A DNA stretch of 64,000 nucleotides, from contig OZ014424.1 of NCBI GenBank assembly GCA_963965975.1, positions 5,474,380 to 5,538,379 on the forward strand, given 5' to 3'. The stretch is from Xestospongia bergquistia (lineage: Eukaryota; Porifera; Demospongiae; Haplosclerida; Petrosiidae). Position 1 is the first letter of the stretch. The number at the start of each line of letters is the position of its first letter. Of this stretch, positions 12,001-27,000 are shown piece after piece. Position numbers and translations under genes: made by a program. The notes under the pieces are model-generated. The model did not search any database. It was not told the origin of the DNA and saw only the letters and a program-made list of their open reading frames with translations.

Positions 12001-15000
12001 ATAGTAGTTCAACAATCTTTGTATGACCATCGAAACTAGCTAACATTAGGGCAGTCATTCCATCTTCATTCTGAATATTAACATCTGCTTTCTTTTTGAT
12101 TAATAGTTCAGCAACAAATTGTTGACCCTTTCTACTAGCTAACATTAGGGCAGTATTTCCATCTTTGTCTTGAGTATTAACATTTGTAGTCTTTTTGAGT
12201 AGTAGTTCAGCAATCTGGGTATGACCACTGTCAATAGCCAACATCAGGGCATTTGCTCCATCTTCCCTCTGAATATTAATATATGCATTCTCATTGAGTA
12301 GTAGTTCAACAACCTGGGTATGACCATTGTGACTAGCTACCATTATAGCAGTCTCTCCTTCTTTGCTCTGAATATTAACATCTACATTCTCTTTGAGTAG
12401 TAGTTCAACGACCTGTGTATGACCATTTTGACTAGCTAACATTAGGGCAGTCATTCTTTCTTCACTCTGAATATTAACATCTGCATTCTCTTTGAGTAGT
12501 AGTTCAACAACCTGTGTATGACCATCTAGATTAGCTAACATTAGGGCAGTTGCTCCAATTTTTTTTTCTTGAATATTAACATCTGCGTTCGCTTTGAGTA
12601 GTAGTTTGACAACCTGTGTATGACCATTTAGACTGGCTACCATTAGGGCAGTCAATCCATCTTCATCTTGAATATTAACATCTGCATTCTCTTTGAGTAA
12701 TAATTTAACATCCTCAATATTACCTATTCTTGCAGCTTCAATAATTGGGATGGTCAATCTCCTACTGAGTTGTAACTGTTGCTCCTCCTCCTTTTCTTTT
12801 TGTGTTGTATTTAAAACATTAAACTGTTCTAATAATCTACAGATATCTTCTCTTCCTTCTTTTCTTGCTTTGTCAGCAATACTCTGGTCATTGACGAAGA
12901 CATTAGGTTGAGTACCAGCTTTAAGTAGTTGTTCTATAACTTGAAGTGACTTGTGTCCTGTTATAGCATATACTAGTGGACTGTACCCATCACTGTCTGT
13001 ACTGTTGACATTAGCTCCTGCTTGTAAGAGGACTTGTACTGTCTCTGTATGTCCACAAGATGAGGCTATCATAAGAGGAGTGACACCATTGCCTAGTGTA
13101 CAATTGATATCAACATTAGAGTCAAGAATATGACTTGTTGTAGAGATGTGATCTCCTTCAGCACATAATACAAAAAGTTGGAATTCCTCTTGTGTAAAAT
13201 AGTCAAGTAAGTGCATTAATAAACTAATAATAAGTTGAGAGTGTCCATATTGACATGCTGTAGTGAGAGATGTTACTACTAAACTTGATTTCTGGTTCTC
13301 TGGCTGTTTATCAAGTAACATTTCCACTATTTCAATGGAGTTTACATATACTGATACAGTAAGAGCTGTGTCATCATTTCTTGTAGTAATAAGTGGATCA
13401 GCATTAAATTGAAGTAATAATTTTACAATATCTGAGTGATTATTTCGACATGCTATTATGATAGCTGTATCTCCATCTTTTCTTTGTATATCAGGATTAG
13501 CCCCAGTCTGGAGTAGGTAATTGACTATAGTGTAGGAATTTGTGTTGCATGCTATCATCAATGCAGTATAGCCATTGTTATCTTGAATGTTAGGATTAGC
13601 TCCAGCTGATACTAGTGTTTGTACAACTTGTTCATGTCCTCCTTTACTAGCTAACATAAGTGCTGTACTGCCCTCTTCATTTTGATAATTGATATTATCA
13701 ATTAAGTCAAGTAAGAACTGAACAACTTCATCATTACCAAGTCTTGAAGCATTTTGTAATGTTTGGTCAAAAGAAAATTGAGTTTCTTCTTTCTCTTTCA
13801 AGATAGTTTGATCATCAATAGTCAGTTCAAAGATACCAATAAGTGATGCAAATTCTTTCTTTAAAGAGCCGATTTCCAAGATGAAGTCTAATCTTGATCT
13901 AGGTACAAGTAGAGTAACACATACTGATCCTTCCTCCACTCGTATATGAGTCATTTTCTGATGAAACATATAGTTAATTAGCATTTTAAAGTTCTCTAAT
14001 GTTTTCTTTCCCCATTCACGATTAAGTTTGATAACCACTTCACAAGTAATTGATGTGACTTCTGGATTTGGTATCAATGCTTCTGTAACTGCATTCTTGA
14101 ATTTTTCAAGTGTTGTTGATTGTTTAAATTCTTTAAGATGTTGTTTGTAAGTACACATGTCCTTCTGTATCCTCTCATCAATTAGAAAGTCCTCATTGTT
14201 AACGATAACTTCTAATACCTCAACATCAAGGTAGCTATAATATGGCCAAAGTTGCTGAAATAGTTTTGGAATATCTGTAGCATCTGTTAATCCTTCTATT
14301 CTATAATATTCTCCAAGATAATCAGAAATATCAATAAGTTCAAGTGTTCCATTATCAATTAGTTTACGTAGGACATTTTTAATATTTTTAACTAAATTTG
14401 TATATTCTTTTTGAAGACTTTCTAATTCTTCAGCTACAGGATAATCTGGAGTGACTGTCACTTCTTGATTATTAATCCCTACATAAATAGAAAGTACTAA
14501 TGAAGTAGAGTCTTTTTCAGTCCTAGATTAGCAACTTTAAAAAGGATAACAAAAGCATCAAAAAGTAATCATAATACTATTATCATTATTAATATACTAC
14601 TGTTTATGTAGCTATATAAACATCAATTTCATAATATATTAGTAAACAAAATAGTATTATGTTTACATTTTCCACATGTAACTGGTATAACTATAAACCA
14701 ACCATTCAATTTTTACAGTGTAGTTGTTTTAACTGATATAGTCATTTAGGTTTTATACATGTCTACCAATATAATAAAAAGTGTTAACAACATATGATGT
14801 TTTGATTACTGATACTATGGAATTGACAGTTTGTGTAGTTAGATAAACAACATCTGGTCTAGCTAGTTATAAAATCATAGTTTTAACAATTATATATCAG
14901 TAATCAAAACAATATAATGTTTACTGATTTGTATCTATTGGTAAATTTAGCTAGTGTGGATCAGCTTCAACCATTGTTCTGGAACATGTGGACTTTATTA

Positions 15001-18000
15001 ATCCATTAATTATTATGTACTCATGAATAAATAATATCATGAGCTTATTCAAATAATTTGAGAGTTCAGATTAAAGAAGTCCAAATATATATGAGGATTC
15101 ATTGTAACATGTCTAACATAATTTTATTATAGTAGTAAAAAGAGAGAGCAGCACACATAATTTGTGCTTTGTTCAAAAATGCAAGTGTCTGATCACTTTA
15201 TAATACTGACCTTGTTGTTTCGTATCCTGTTGTGTAAGATCATCACATGTAAGATCTAGTGAGATATCACATTGCTTTTTGACTTTATCAACCCATTCTT
15301 GACATAACTTTTGAGCAGCTAATTTAGTAGGACCTCCTTCACTGGAGAGACATTGTAAAAAAAGTTGACAATGTTCCTGTAACTTTGAAATACTGTTTAC
15401 TAAATTCATTCCACTTTCAAATTCACCAATTACATTGTAAACAGTTGGAGAATCTCGGACTGATTTACTTATCAGTCCTTTAGAATACATTGCTGCAGAA
15501 ACTTGTGGCAAACATCTACTTAACTGGCTATGTAAGTCAGCAAAATGGCTTGACAATACACTCTTTAACACTTTATGAACTTCATCATTTTCTGTAGCAT
15601 TGGTATTTGCTATGTTACTAGAAAGATCTACAGAGTTACCACAGGAAGGCCTTCTATCTTGGTCACTTGTACCTTCTGTCTGTCTTTCTATTTCCCCTTG
15701 TTAAAGAAAGAAAAGGACTATCAAGTCATTTCCATCACTTTCTGAGAGTAAAGCTTCAATGTCTATTATATACTTTACTAATATATTATACTACATTGAT
15801 AATTATTATAATGAACTATACATAGTGAATACCTTCATCTTTAATATCTAGTTGTCCTCTCAGTTTAATAGCTACATCCACATTACCACAACTTTCAACA
15901 GCTGAAATAAGTTCTTCCCAAGAGGGAGCAGTACCATTTATAATCCACCATTGTAAACCTTCCTCTAGAGCAAAGTGGTAGTCTTGATCACTGCTGGCCA
16001 TTGTCTTGAGTCGTCTCCTCTCCTCCAGTAACACACCTAGAAGACTAGTGAGTTCAGTCCATTTATCTTTAACAACAAAACCACTCTTAACAAGAAGTCT
16101 TAGAGCATTATTTGATGTTAATTCTATTGAAATAAATGAGACATCAGTTATATAGGTGTGTTAATGTTTACTGACCTGTTTTAGGTCCAGGGTTAAGTTC
16201 AATATCTCCTGATAAAATGAGGAGAAGTAAGAGAAACAAAACTAGAGAGAATATCAAAGTACCACCACCCTCATCTCCTAATGTCAATAGTAACTTCATC
16301 CATCCAGGGGTATCAGTGGTAGAAGGAGTCTTTTTAGTAGTATATGGTATATGATGACAATACCATAACCCAATGCTAGCTCTCCATTGACACGTATCAA
16401 TCATTATGAGCTACAAACAATCTCTAGACAACTTATTGTATAACTGGGAGTGGTGACTCCCACGCATTTATTACTCTTGTCCTGGAATAAAATCAATTCT
16501 GTAATTGGAGCTATTGCAGTAAACAGTAATTAGCTAAACTAACACAACAGTACTTTTTCTTTCACTGCCACAAGTTCTAAAGTCCCAAGAGTATTTTAGC
16601 AAAACTCTCCATTGAATTTTGCCATAATTTTATAATTTAATAATATAAACAGAAAATGTATAAATAACATGATAATCAATAGAAATGAGGTTGATTCTTT
16701 AAGTATTGTATGAAAGTCTGCTTCAAATGTGTTCACTTCACACTACAAGGTAATAAAACTTGTAAGCATTTTTGAACAGATTACTTGAAATTGAAATGTA
16801 TACACATGAAGACAATTATGAGGACTAAGTGTTTTCTCCTAAGTATTTATATCAGTTAGATCACAATCTGTCTGTCCACTTATTGGAATCTAAATGATTT
16901 AGAACATAGAGTGTAGAGACAAGAGATTTAACTAATATATATACTCCAGATGTAAGCTATCTAGTTCATAACCTCACAATCAGGTATTTGATAAAGGAAA
17001 AGAATACCAAGATATGAGGCTATCAAGTTCAAAGAAACTATCTATTATAATATTAATAATATGGTATAAAACATAAGGAGAAGGTTAAAATTGATACCAC
17101 ATGCTAGCAACTGACCCTTTCTTTGTTACTATAATAGAAATACATGTAATGATTATCCATTAATATAAATCTATTATGACTATTTTACTGTAATAATTGT
17201 AGTAACATTGATGTCATTATGATGTCATGATCTATATTATAAGTATTATGTCTCAATTAATGGATCTAAGAAGGTTGTCCAAATATGTCTTAAATCACAA
17301 ATACAATATACTAGTCTTAAATTTATACATTTATAATATAACAAGTAATTAAAGTTTTCCAAGAAAGTTAAAAGAATAAAAAATATTGTAGTAATTAAAC
17401 ACACTATAGCACTACATATCAGAATATATTAGTAGATAACACACTACCAATAGGATCAGTCATTGTAGTAATTAAACACACTGTAGCACGACACATCAAA
17501 CTGTATTACAAAATACTTTATCCAAAAGTGATCATAATCTCTTATAGTGTCTTTCTATAATAATAACTAACTAATAACTGACACTATTGTCTCTTAACAC
17601 AAGTCAGTCATGACACACCTCCTTTGCCCTATTTAAAAAAGACTGCAAACAAGTAAATAATCGTTTTTCGGATTTAGATGTAATATTTAGTTAACTTTAT
17701 AGAAAAAACAAATAAAATAAGACAATAATGGTAGCATTATTTCTACATAACAATACAATGATTACTCAAAAGGGACTGAAACAAGTACATAAAAATGTTA
17801 ACAAAAAAGATACACAACATATTATGATGTAATAGTAATAAGATAGTCTTCTTGACCTTTTTTTTTGTCTTGTTTTCTTTTTTTCTTGTTATCTTGTTTT
17901 ACATTGATATCTTTAAATGTACTAGTAGGATTTGAGATGTATGGAGTTAATAAATTAAATACAGACTTAAAATTTGGCAATCTTTGTCCCTTTGTCTGTT

Positions 18001-21000
18001 TCTTATTAGCTTCATTTCTCAATTCACTAGTTATTAGTGAAGATGTAGGTGTGGTCATTGTCTCACTAGATGTTTGTGATGATGACTTTATAGTCTGTTC
18101 TGAAGATTGCTTTGTGTCCTCTAAGTGTGATGCTATTTGACCTCCATATTTAATTAATAGTTCAATAATGGCTTCATCTTTATTATCATTAGCTTCATCT
18201 AATGGAGTTCTATTCATAGCAGTAATAACATTAGGATTGGCACCATTTTCTAAGAGTATCTCTACTATTGAAGTGGATTTACCTCCTTGTACAGCAAAGA
18301 ACAAAGGAGTTAACCCATAATAATTTTCTTGTTTATTAACATCAGCTCCAGCTTGTATGAGAGCATCCACTATATCAACATGTCCACATGATGAAGCTAT
18401 CATGAGTGGAGTAAGACCTAGTACCAGTGGAGTATCTGGATTATTTAATGTCTTCATTATAATTGTATCTAAATCTCCTTTAACACATGAGTCTAGTAGT
18501 TCTCTCTGATCATTAGTGAGATGTGGAAGTTTGTTTGAGAGGAAGGTAATGAGAGTAGGGCGACCACCATAACATAATAGTACTACTGTTTTTTCAATTT
18601 CAAAAGGAGCTAGTTCACTTTTGTCTATGAGTACTTCAACAATGTCTCTGTTACCAATAAGAGCTGCTGTTACAAATGCTGTCATTTCAATTCCTTCAAA
18701 ACACATTACTATATGAGGATCTGCTTTTGATTGTAGCAAGCATTCAACTACTTCAAGATGTTCATTCCCAATAGCTTTCATTAGGGCAGTCAATCCTTCT
18801 TCATTCTGATCATTAACATTTGCATTCCCTTTGAGTAGTAGTTCAACAACCTGTGTATGACCATTTTGGCTAGCCATCATTAGGGCAGTCCATCCATTTT
18901 TTTTCTGAATATTAACATCAGCATTCTCTTTGAGTAGTACTTCAACAACCTGTGTATGACCATTTTGGCTAGCTATCATTAGGGCAGTCCACCCTTCTTC
19001 ATTCTGAGCATTAACATCTGCATTATCTTTGAGTAGTAGTTCAACAACCTGTGTATGACCATTTTGGCTAGCTATCATTAGAGCAGTCCATCCATCTTCT
19101 TTCTGAATATTAACATCAGCATTCTCTTTGATTAGTAATTCCACAATTTGTGTATGACTATATCGACTAGCTATCATTAGGGCAGTCCATCCTTCTTTAT
19201 CCTGATCATTAACATCTGCATTCTCTTTGAGTAATAGTTCGACAATCTGTGTATGACCATATCGACTAGCTAGCATTAGGGTAGTCCATCCATCTTCTTT
19301 CTGAATATTAACATCTGCATTCTCTTTGAGCAATAGTTCGACAATCTGTGTATGACCATATCGACTAGCTAGCATTAGGGCAGTCCATCCATCTTCTTTC
19401 TGAATATTAACATCTGCATTCTCTTTGATTAGTAATTCCACAATTTGTGTATGACCATATCGACTAGCTATCATTAGGGCAGTCCATCCTTCTTTATCCT
19501 GATCATTAACATCTGCATTCTCTTTGATTAGTAATTCCACAATCTGTGTATGACCATATCGACTAGCTAGCATTAGAGCAGTCATTCCTTTTTCGCTCTG
19601 AATATTAACATCTGCATTCTCTTTCAATAGCACTTCAATTACCTGCATATGACCATTATGGCTAGCTAGCATTAGAGCAGTCCATCCATCTTCATTTCGA
19701 ATATTAACATCTGTATTCTCTTTAAGTAGGAGTTTGACAACCTCAATATTGCCTTTTTTTGCAGCTTCAATAATAGAGATGGCCAATCCGCTACTGAGAT
19801 GTAACTGTTGCTCCTCTTCCTCCTCTTTTTGTGTTGTATTTAAAACATTAAACTGTTCTAACAATTTACAGATATCTTCTCTTCCTTCTTTTCTTGCTTT
19901 GTCAGCAATGCTTTGGTCATTGATGAAGATATTAGGTTGAGCACCAGATTTAAGTAGTTGTTCTATAACTTGAGGTGACTTGTGTCCTGTTATAGCATAT
20001 ACTAGTGGACTGTACCCATCACTGTCTGTACTGTTGACATTAGCTCCACCTTGTAGGAGGACTTGTACTGTTTCTATATGTCCACAAGATGAGGCTATCA
20101 TAAGAGGAGTAATATCATTGACTAGTGTACAGTTGATATCAACAGTAGAGTCTAAAATATGACTTGTTGTAGAAATGTGATCTCCTTCAGCACATAATAC
20201 GAAAAGTTGGAATTCATCTTGTGTAAAATAGTCTAGTAAGTGCATTAATAAAGTAATAATAAGTTGAGAGTGTCCATATTGACATGCTGTAGTGAGAGCT
20301 GTTACTACTAAACATGATATCTTGCTCTCTACATCACCTCCTAGTTTGAGGAGGAACTCCACAGCTTCATTATGACCAGCTTTTGCTGCTTCTAGAAGAG
20401 CTAACTCAAAAGTGAAGTTCATATTTTCGTCATCTTTGAGGATGAGTTCACCATTAATTGTTAGACCAAAGATACCAATGAGACGCATAAACTGTAACTT
20501 CCCTTGAGCATGAGCTATGAGGCTATCAGCTTTTGACTTATGAACAATGTATTTGATAATAACTGAGCCTGTATCAATCTCTATATGTTTAAGGATTGAT
20601 TGCTTTGATTTGTGAGGTAGTAAATGTCCTATTAATAGATAAAGTCCTCCAATAGTAGCTTCATTCCATGGATTAAGTAACATGATTTGAATTGTAGGCA
20701 TATTTGATAAATTTACTAGTTGTGGAGAATAGATCTGTCTTAATTTAGTTTTAAGTTCTTTTACTGTAGACGAGCAACGAAGTGTCTCAGCTTTGAGCAT
20801 ATGTTCTTTAAGTTCACTGAGAAGGTTTTTCTTGTCTTCTCCAAAGTATTCATCATTGAGAAACTGTTCACTCATATCCACAATTAATTCACAGTCTATG
20901 AAGTCAAAATATGCATGTAGTTTCTTGAAAACCTCATCTAAATCATCAATGTCTTTTAGTTCCCCAACCCATTTCATTCGATGTTCAATCCATCTAATAA

Positions 21001-24000
21001 AGTCCACTAATACTAGTTGTTGGTGTTGTAGTTTATGATCAAGAGATGATCGAACAGCAACCATTAATACACTGAAGGTTTTGTCTAGGTTTTTTAAAGT
21101 AATATTAACTTGTTTTTCTTCCTCTTCACTTTGCAATGTTAGTATTTTTACAAGTTTTTGAGAACCTGCATAAATGATAAATCATTAAGAATTGTAGTGT
21201 TTAATATGGAGGGATGGTCTGGAAAATGGCTGCCCATTCACTCTACTGATTTAACTATAATGCTTTCAAATAATTGTTAAAGTTGACTTATAGGCTTATT
21301 TAAGCACCTACTTCTTTTATTGAGCTCTTTCACAGTTTCTAAAGTTGTAACATAAACTAGTTAAACCAAATTGTTCTTCTATACAAAGTATCAAACATTC
21401 AGTAATCGCTAATCAGTACTGTGTCTTGTACATGCAATGCCTAAATTGACCAATCAGATTGCTCCATTTCAGGTCAATAAATACTTTAATACACCTCCTA
21501 GAGATGGTGTGTAAGTTTATAGACTCTTTTCTAAGGCTATCATTTCCATGGTTATAGCAAGCTGCAATTTAGCTAAAATTGCTGCTATATGTTTCTATTC
21601 TATACAGATGAGTAAATTTATTATAACAAACAAATTTTAATCATTCAATAGATGACATAGCCTTTCATAATCCAGGTCTTAACCTGATAAAATATTTAGT
21701 CAACGTATAGTAATTAAAGAAAAACTAAGTGCACTGACATGATGCTATATATTTTATTGCCTAAGTTATGTGCAAGCAAGATCCTACATAATTGTTACAA
21801 TTAATTATTACTGCCTGGCACATGTAGTCCTGTATTTATTTTGGACCATGTGTTATAACTGGTTTTGTTTGTTTTCATCATTTTAATATATTGTTATATG
21901 CGACTTTTGAGAGTAACAAATGGAATTAAACTGTATCCTTTGCCTGCTGACTGACTCATAGAGTAAATAATGAATCCATTAATCCTAATGACAAGCATGT
22001 GACTGACAATGCTTAAAGCTTCTGGCTAGCTTGCTTCTTTGCATATATTTCTAGCATTCTATAGCTATAGTCTTCCATAGACACTGCTGCTAGTTCTTCA
22101 ATCTTTGTAGATCTAGTCAGTGTTTCACTGTGAAGTCAGTATCGTCCAAAACAATTATAGGATGATTTTGATTGTTTTACTTGCATGTATCTTTGTATGA
22201 CTCTTTGTAATTACATACTATTATATATTCTATTAATTGACTAATTCATAGTCTCTAGGTTCCATTCATGCTTACAATGAAAAGTATTTACAATATATAC
22301 TGTTTTGATTACTAGTTACTATGAAATTGTAGTTTATATTGTTCAACATATGTTATCTAATGACACAGCTGGGTATGTATGTGTAGTTTGAATTCCGTAG
22401 TAACTATACTGATCTAACAGCTTATTCAAACATAGTTTTAACAAACAGCTACATGAACAATCAAATTACATAGTACATTTATGTTATGTTCTATAATTGG
22501 CATACCATACACTGGATGATAATTAGTTTCATGAACAGTCAATTCTATCATATATTAGTAATCAAACAATGTTTACTAATAAATTTATTTAATTTAGCTA
22601 GTGTGGATCAACTTCAACAATTGTTCTGAACCATGTGGACTTTATTAAATAGTCAATTAATTATTATGTACTCATGAGTTAATAATATCATGAGTTTGTT
22701 CAGATAATCTGTGAGTTTGGATTAAAGAGGTTTAGATATATGAGGATCCATTGTAGCACATCTAACATAATTTTACATTGTCGTATGAAATGTACTATAA
22801 TAGTACAAAAAGAGAAGAGTGCACATTTTGTGCTTCATTCAAAAAATGTCTCATTTTCTATTACTGACCTTGTTGTTGTATATCCTGTTGTATAAGATCA
22901 TCACATGTAAGATCTAGTGAGATATCACATTGCTTTTTAACTTCAATAATCCAATCTTGACATAACTTTTGAGCAGCTAATTTAGTAGGACCACCTTCAC
23001 TGGAGAGACATTGTAAGAAAAGTTGACAATGTTCTTGTAACTTTGAAATGTCTTCTTTGATAAATTGCATTGCATTTTCAAATTCATCAATCACATTGCG
23101 AACAGTTGGAGAATCTCGAACTGATTTACTTATCAGTTTATGTGAATACATCTCTGCAGCAACTTGTGGGAGACATGACTTTAACTGGTCACTTAAATGA
23201 GCAAAATGGCGTGTTAGTACACTCTTCAATATTTTGTGAACTTCATTTTTTTCTGTAGCATTGGTACTTTCTGTATTACTAGAAAGATCTATAGAGTTAC
23301 CACAGGAAGGGCTTCTAACTTGGTCACTTGTTCCTTCTTTTTGTCTTTCTATTTGGCCTGTTAAAGAAAGGAAAGGACTATCAAGTCAATTCCACTACTT
23401 TCTGAGAGTAAAACTTCAATGTCTATTATATACTTTATTAATATATTATACTACATTGATAATTATTATAATGAACTATATATAGTGAATACCTTCATCT
23501 TTAATATCTAGTTGTCCTCTCAGTGTAGTAGCTACATCCTTATCACCACAACTTTCAACAGCTGAAATAAGTTCTTCCCAACAAGGGGCAGTACCATTTG
23601 TAATCCACCATTGTAAACCTTCTTCTAAAGCAAAGTGATAATCTTGATCACTGCTGGCCATTGTCTTGAGTCGTCTCCTCTCCTCGAGTGAGACACCAAG
23701 AAGACTAGTGAGTTTAGTCCATTTTTCTTCAATGACAAAACCACTCTTAGAAAGAAGTCTTATAGCGTTATTTGATGTCAATTCTATTGATATAAATGAG
23801 ACATCAGTTATATAGGTGTGTTAATGTTTACTGACCTGTTTTAGGTCCAGGATTAAGTTCAATATCTCCTGATAAAATGAGAAGTAAGAGAAACAAAACA
23901 AGAGAGAATATCAAAGTACCACCACCCTCATCTCCTGATGTCAATAGTAACTTCATCCATCCAGGGGTATCAGTGGTAGAAGGAGTCTTTTTAGTAGTAT

Positions 24001-27000
24001 ATGGTATATGATGACAATACCATAACCCAATACTAGCTCTCCATTGACACGTATCAATCATTATGAGCTACAAACAATCTCTATATCAAAAGACCATAAC
24101 TGGGAGTGGTAACTCCCACGCATTTATTACTTTTGTCCTGGAATACAATCAGTCTTCAATTCTGTATATAAAATAATGGAGCTGTTGCAGTAAACAGTAA
24201 TTAGCTAAACTAACACAACAGTACTTTTTCTTTCACTACCACAAGTTCTAGAGTCCCAAGAGTATTTCAGCAAAACTCTTCATTGAATTTTGCCATAATT
24301 TTATAATTTAATAATATAAACAGAAAATGTATAAATAACATGATAATCAATAGAAATGAACTTGATTCTTTAAGTATTGTATGAAAGTCTGCTTCAAACG
24401 TGTTCACTTCACACTACAAGGTAATAAAACTTGTAAGCATTTTTGAACAGATTACTTGAAATTGAAATGTATACACATGAAGACAATTATGAGGACTAAG
24501 TGTTTTCTCCTAAGTATTTATATCAGTTGGATCACAATCTGTCTGTCCACTTATTGGAATCTAAATGATTTAGAACATAGAGTGTAGAGACAAGAGATTT
24601 AACTAATATATATACTCCAGATGTATGCTATCTAGTTCATAACCTCACAATCAGGTATTTGATAAAGGAAAAGAATACCAAGATATGAGGCTATCAAGTT
24701 TAAAGAAACCATCTATTAAAATATTAATAATATAATATAAAACATAAGGAGAAGGTTAAAATTGATACCACCTGCTAACAACTGAGCCTTTCTTTGTTAC
24801 TATAATAGAAATATATGTAATGATTATCAATTAATATGAATCTGTTATACTATTTTATTGTAATAACTGTAGTAACATTGATGTCATTATGATGTCATGA
24901 TCTATATTATAAGTATTATGTCTCAATTAATGGATCTAAGAAGGTTGTCCAAATATGTCTTAAATCACAAATACAATATACTAGTCTTAAATTTATACAT
25001 TTATAATATAACAAGTAATTAAAGTTTTCCAAGGAAGTTAATAGAATAAAAAATATTGTAGTAATTAAACATACTATAGCACTACATATCAGAATATATT
25101 AATAGATAACACACTACCAATAGGATCAGTCATTGTAACATTTAAACACACTGTAGCACTACCTATTTACTAAATACTTTGTTCAAAAGTGATCATAATC
25201 TCGTATACTGTCTTCCTATAATAATAACTAAACTAATAACTGACACTATTGGTACTGTCTCTTAACACAAGTCAGTCATGACACACCTCCTTTTTCTTAT
25301 TTAAAAAATACTGCAAGCAAGTAAAAAAAATCAGATTTAGATAAAGTGTTTAATTAGCTTTATAGAAAAAAAAACAATACAAATAAGATAGATGATAATA
25401 GTAACATCATCTCTACATGATAACACAAGAACTACTCAAAAGAAGTACATAAAAATGTTAACAAAAAAGATACACAACATGACAACATGTTAACATATAA
25501 TAAGATATAACATATAATAGTAAGATAGTCTTATTGTCATGTTTTACACCAATATCTTCAAATGTACAAGTAGGATTTGAGATGTGCAAAATAAATGAAT
25601 TAAATATGAACTTGAAATTTGGCATTCTTTGTCCCTTCGTCTGTTTCTCTGTTAGTTTCATTTGTCATTTCACTAGTTGTTAGCGAAGATGTAGGTGTGG
25701 TCATTGTCTCACTAGATGTTTGTGATGATGACTTTATAGTCTGTTCTGAAGATTGCTTTGTGTCCTGTAACTGTGATGCTACTTGACCTCCATATTTAAT
25801 TAATAGTTCAATAATGGTTTCATCGTCATTCTCATTAGCTTCATCTAATGGAGTTTCATTCATAACAATAACATTAACATTGGCACCGTTTTCTAAGAGC
25901 ATCTCTACTATTGTGGATTGTCCACCAATTACTGCAAGGAACAAAGGAGTGAACCCATAATAACTTTCTTGTTTATTGACATCAGCTCCAGCTTGTATGA
26001 GAGCATCCACTATATCAACATGTCCACATGATGAAGCTACCATAAGTGGAGTAAGACCAAGTACCATTGGAGTATCTGGACTATCTAATGTTTTCATTAT
26101 AACTGTATCTAAATCTCCTTTAACACATGAGTCTAATAGTTCTCTCTGATCATTACTGAGGTGTGGAAGTTTGTTTGAAAGAAAATTAATTAGAGCAGGA
26201 TCACCATACCAACATGATTGTACTACTGCTTTTTCAATTTCATTAGTAGTCAGTTCACTCTTGTCTATGAGCACTTTAATGATGTCAATGTTACCAATAA
26301 GAGCTGCTAAAAGAAATGCTGTCATTTCAATCCCTTCAATATATGTTACTATATGAGGATCTGCTTTTGATTGTAGCAAGCATTCAACTACTTCAAGATG
26401 CTTATTCCCAATAGCTGCCATTAGGGCAGTCACTCCTTTTTTGTTCTGAATGTTAACATCTGCATTCTTTTTGAGTAGTAGTTCGACAACCTTTGTATGA
26501 CCATCACTACTAGTTAGCATTAGAGCAGTCCACCCTTCTTTGGTTTGAATGTTAACATCTGCATTCTCTTTGAGTAGTAGTTCAACAATCTGTATATTAC
26601 CATTTTCACTAGCTGCCACTAGGGCAGTCGCTCCATCTTCCTTCTGAACATTAACATCTGCATTCTCTTTGAGTAGCAGTTCAACAATCTTTGTATAACC
26701 ATTTAAACTAGCTACCATTAGAGCAGTCACTCCTTTTTTGTTCTGAATATTAACATCTGCATTCTCTTTGAGTAGTAGTTCAACAACCTGTGTATGACCA
26801 TTTTGACTAGCTAGCATTAAGGCAGTGTATCCATCTTCCCTCTGATAATTAACATCTGCATTCTTTTTGATCAATAGTTCAGCAACAAATAGTTGACCGT
26901 TATTACTAGCTAGTGTTAGGGCAGTATTTCCATTTTTGTCTTGAGTATTAACATTTTTAGTCTTTTTCAGTAGTAGTTCAGCAATCTGGGTATGACCTCG

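Noticed and set aside
14440..14478. A GTG or an internal ATG as the translation start of the big ankyrin exons
   Set aside because: An open frame continues upstream to a good acceptor (TATGTAG at 14479 and equivalents) in the phase needed by the preceding exon. The ankyrin frame is an internal exon, not a separate gene.
16183..16206. The 2A motif as a sign of an integrated virus
   Set aside because: No viral polymerase, protease or capsid sequence is nearby. The motif lies in a spliced cellular exon present in five paralogues, and cellular 2A motifs are known in sponges and other animals.
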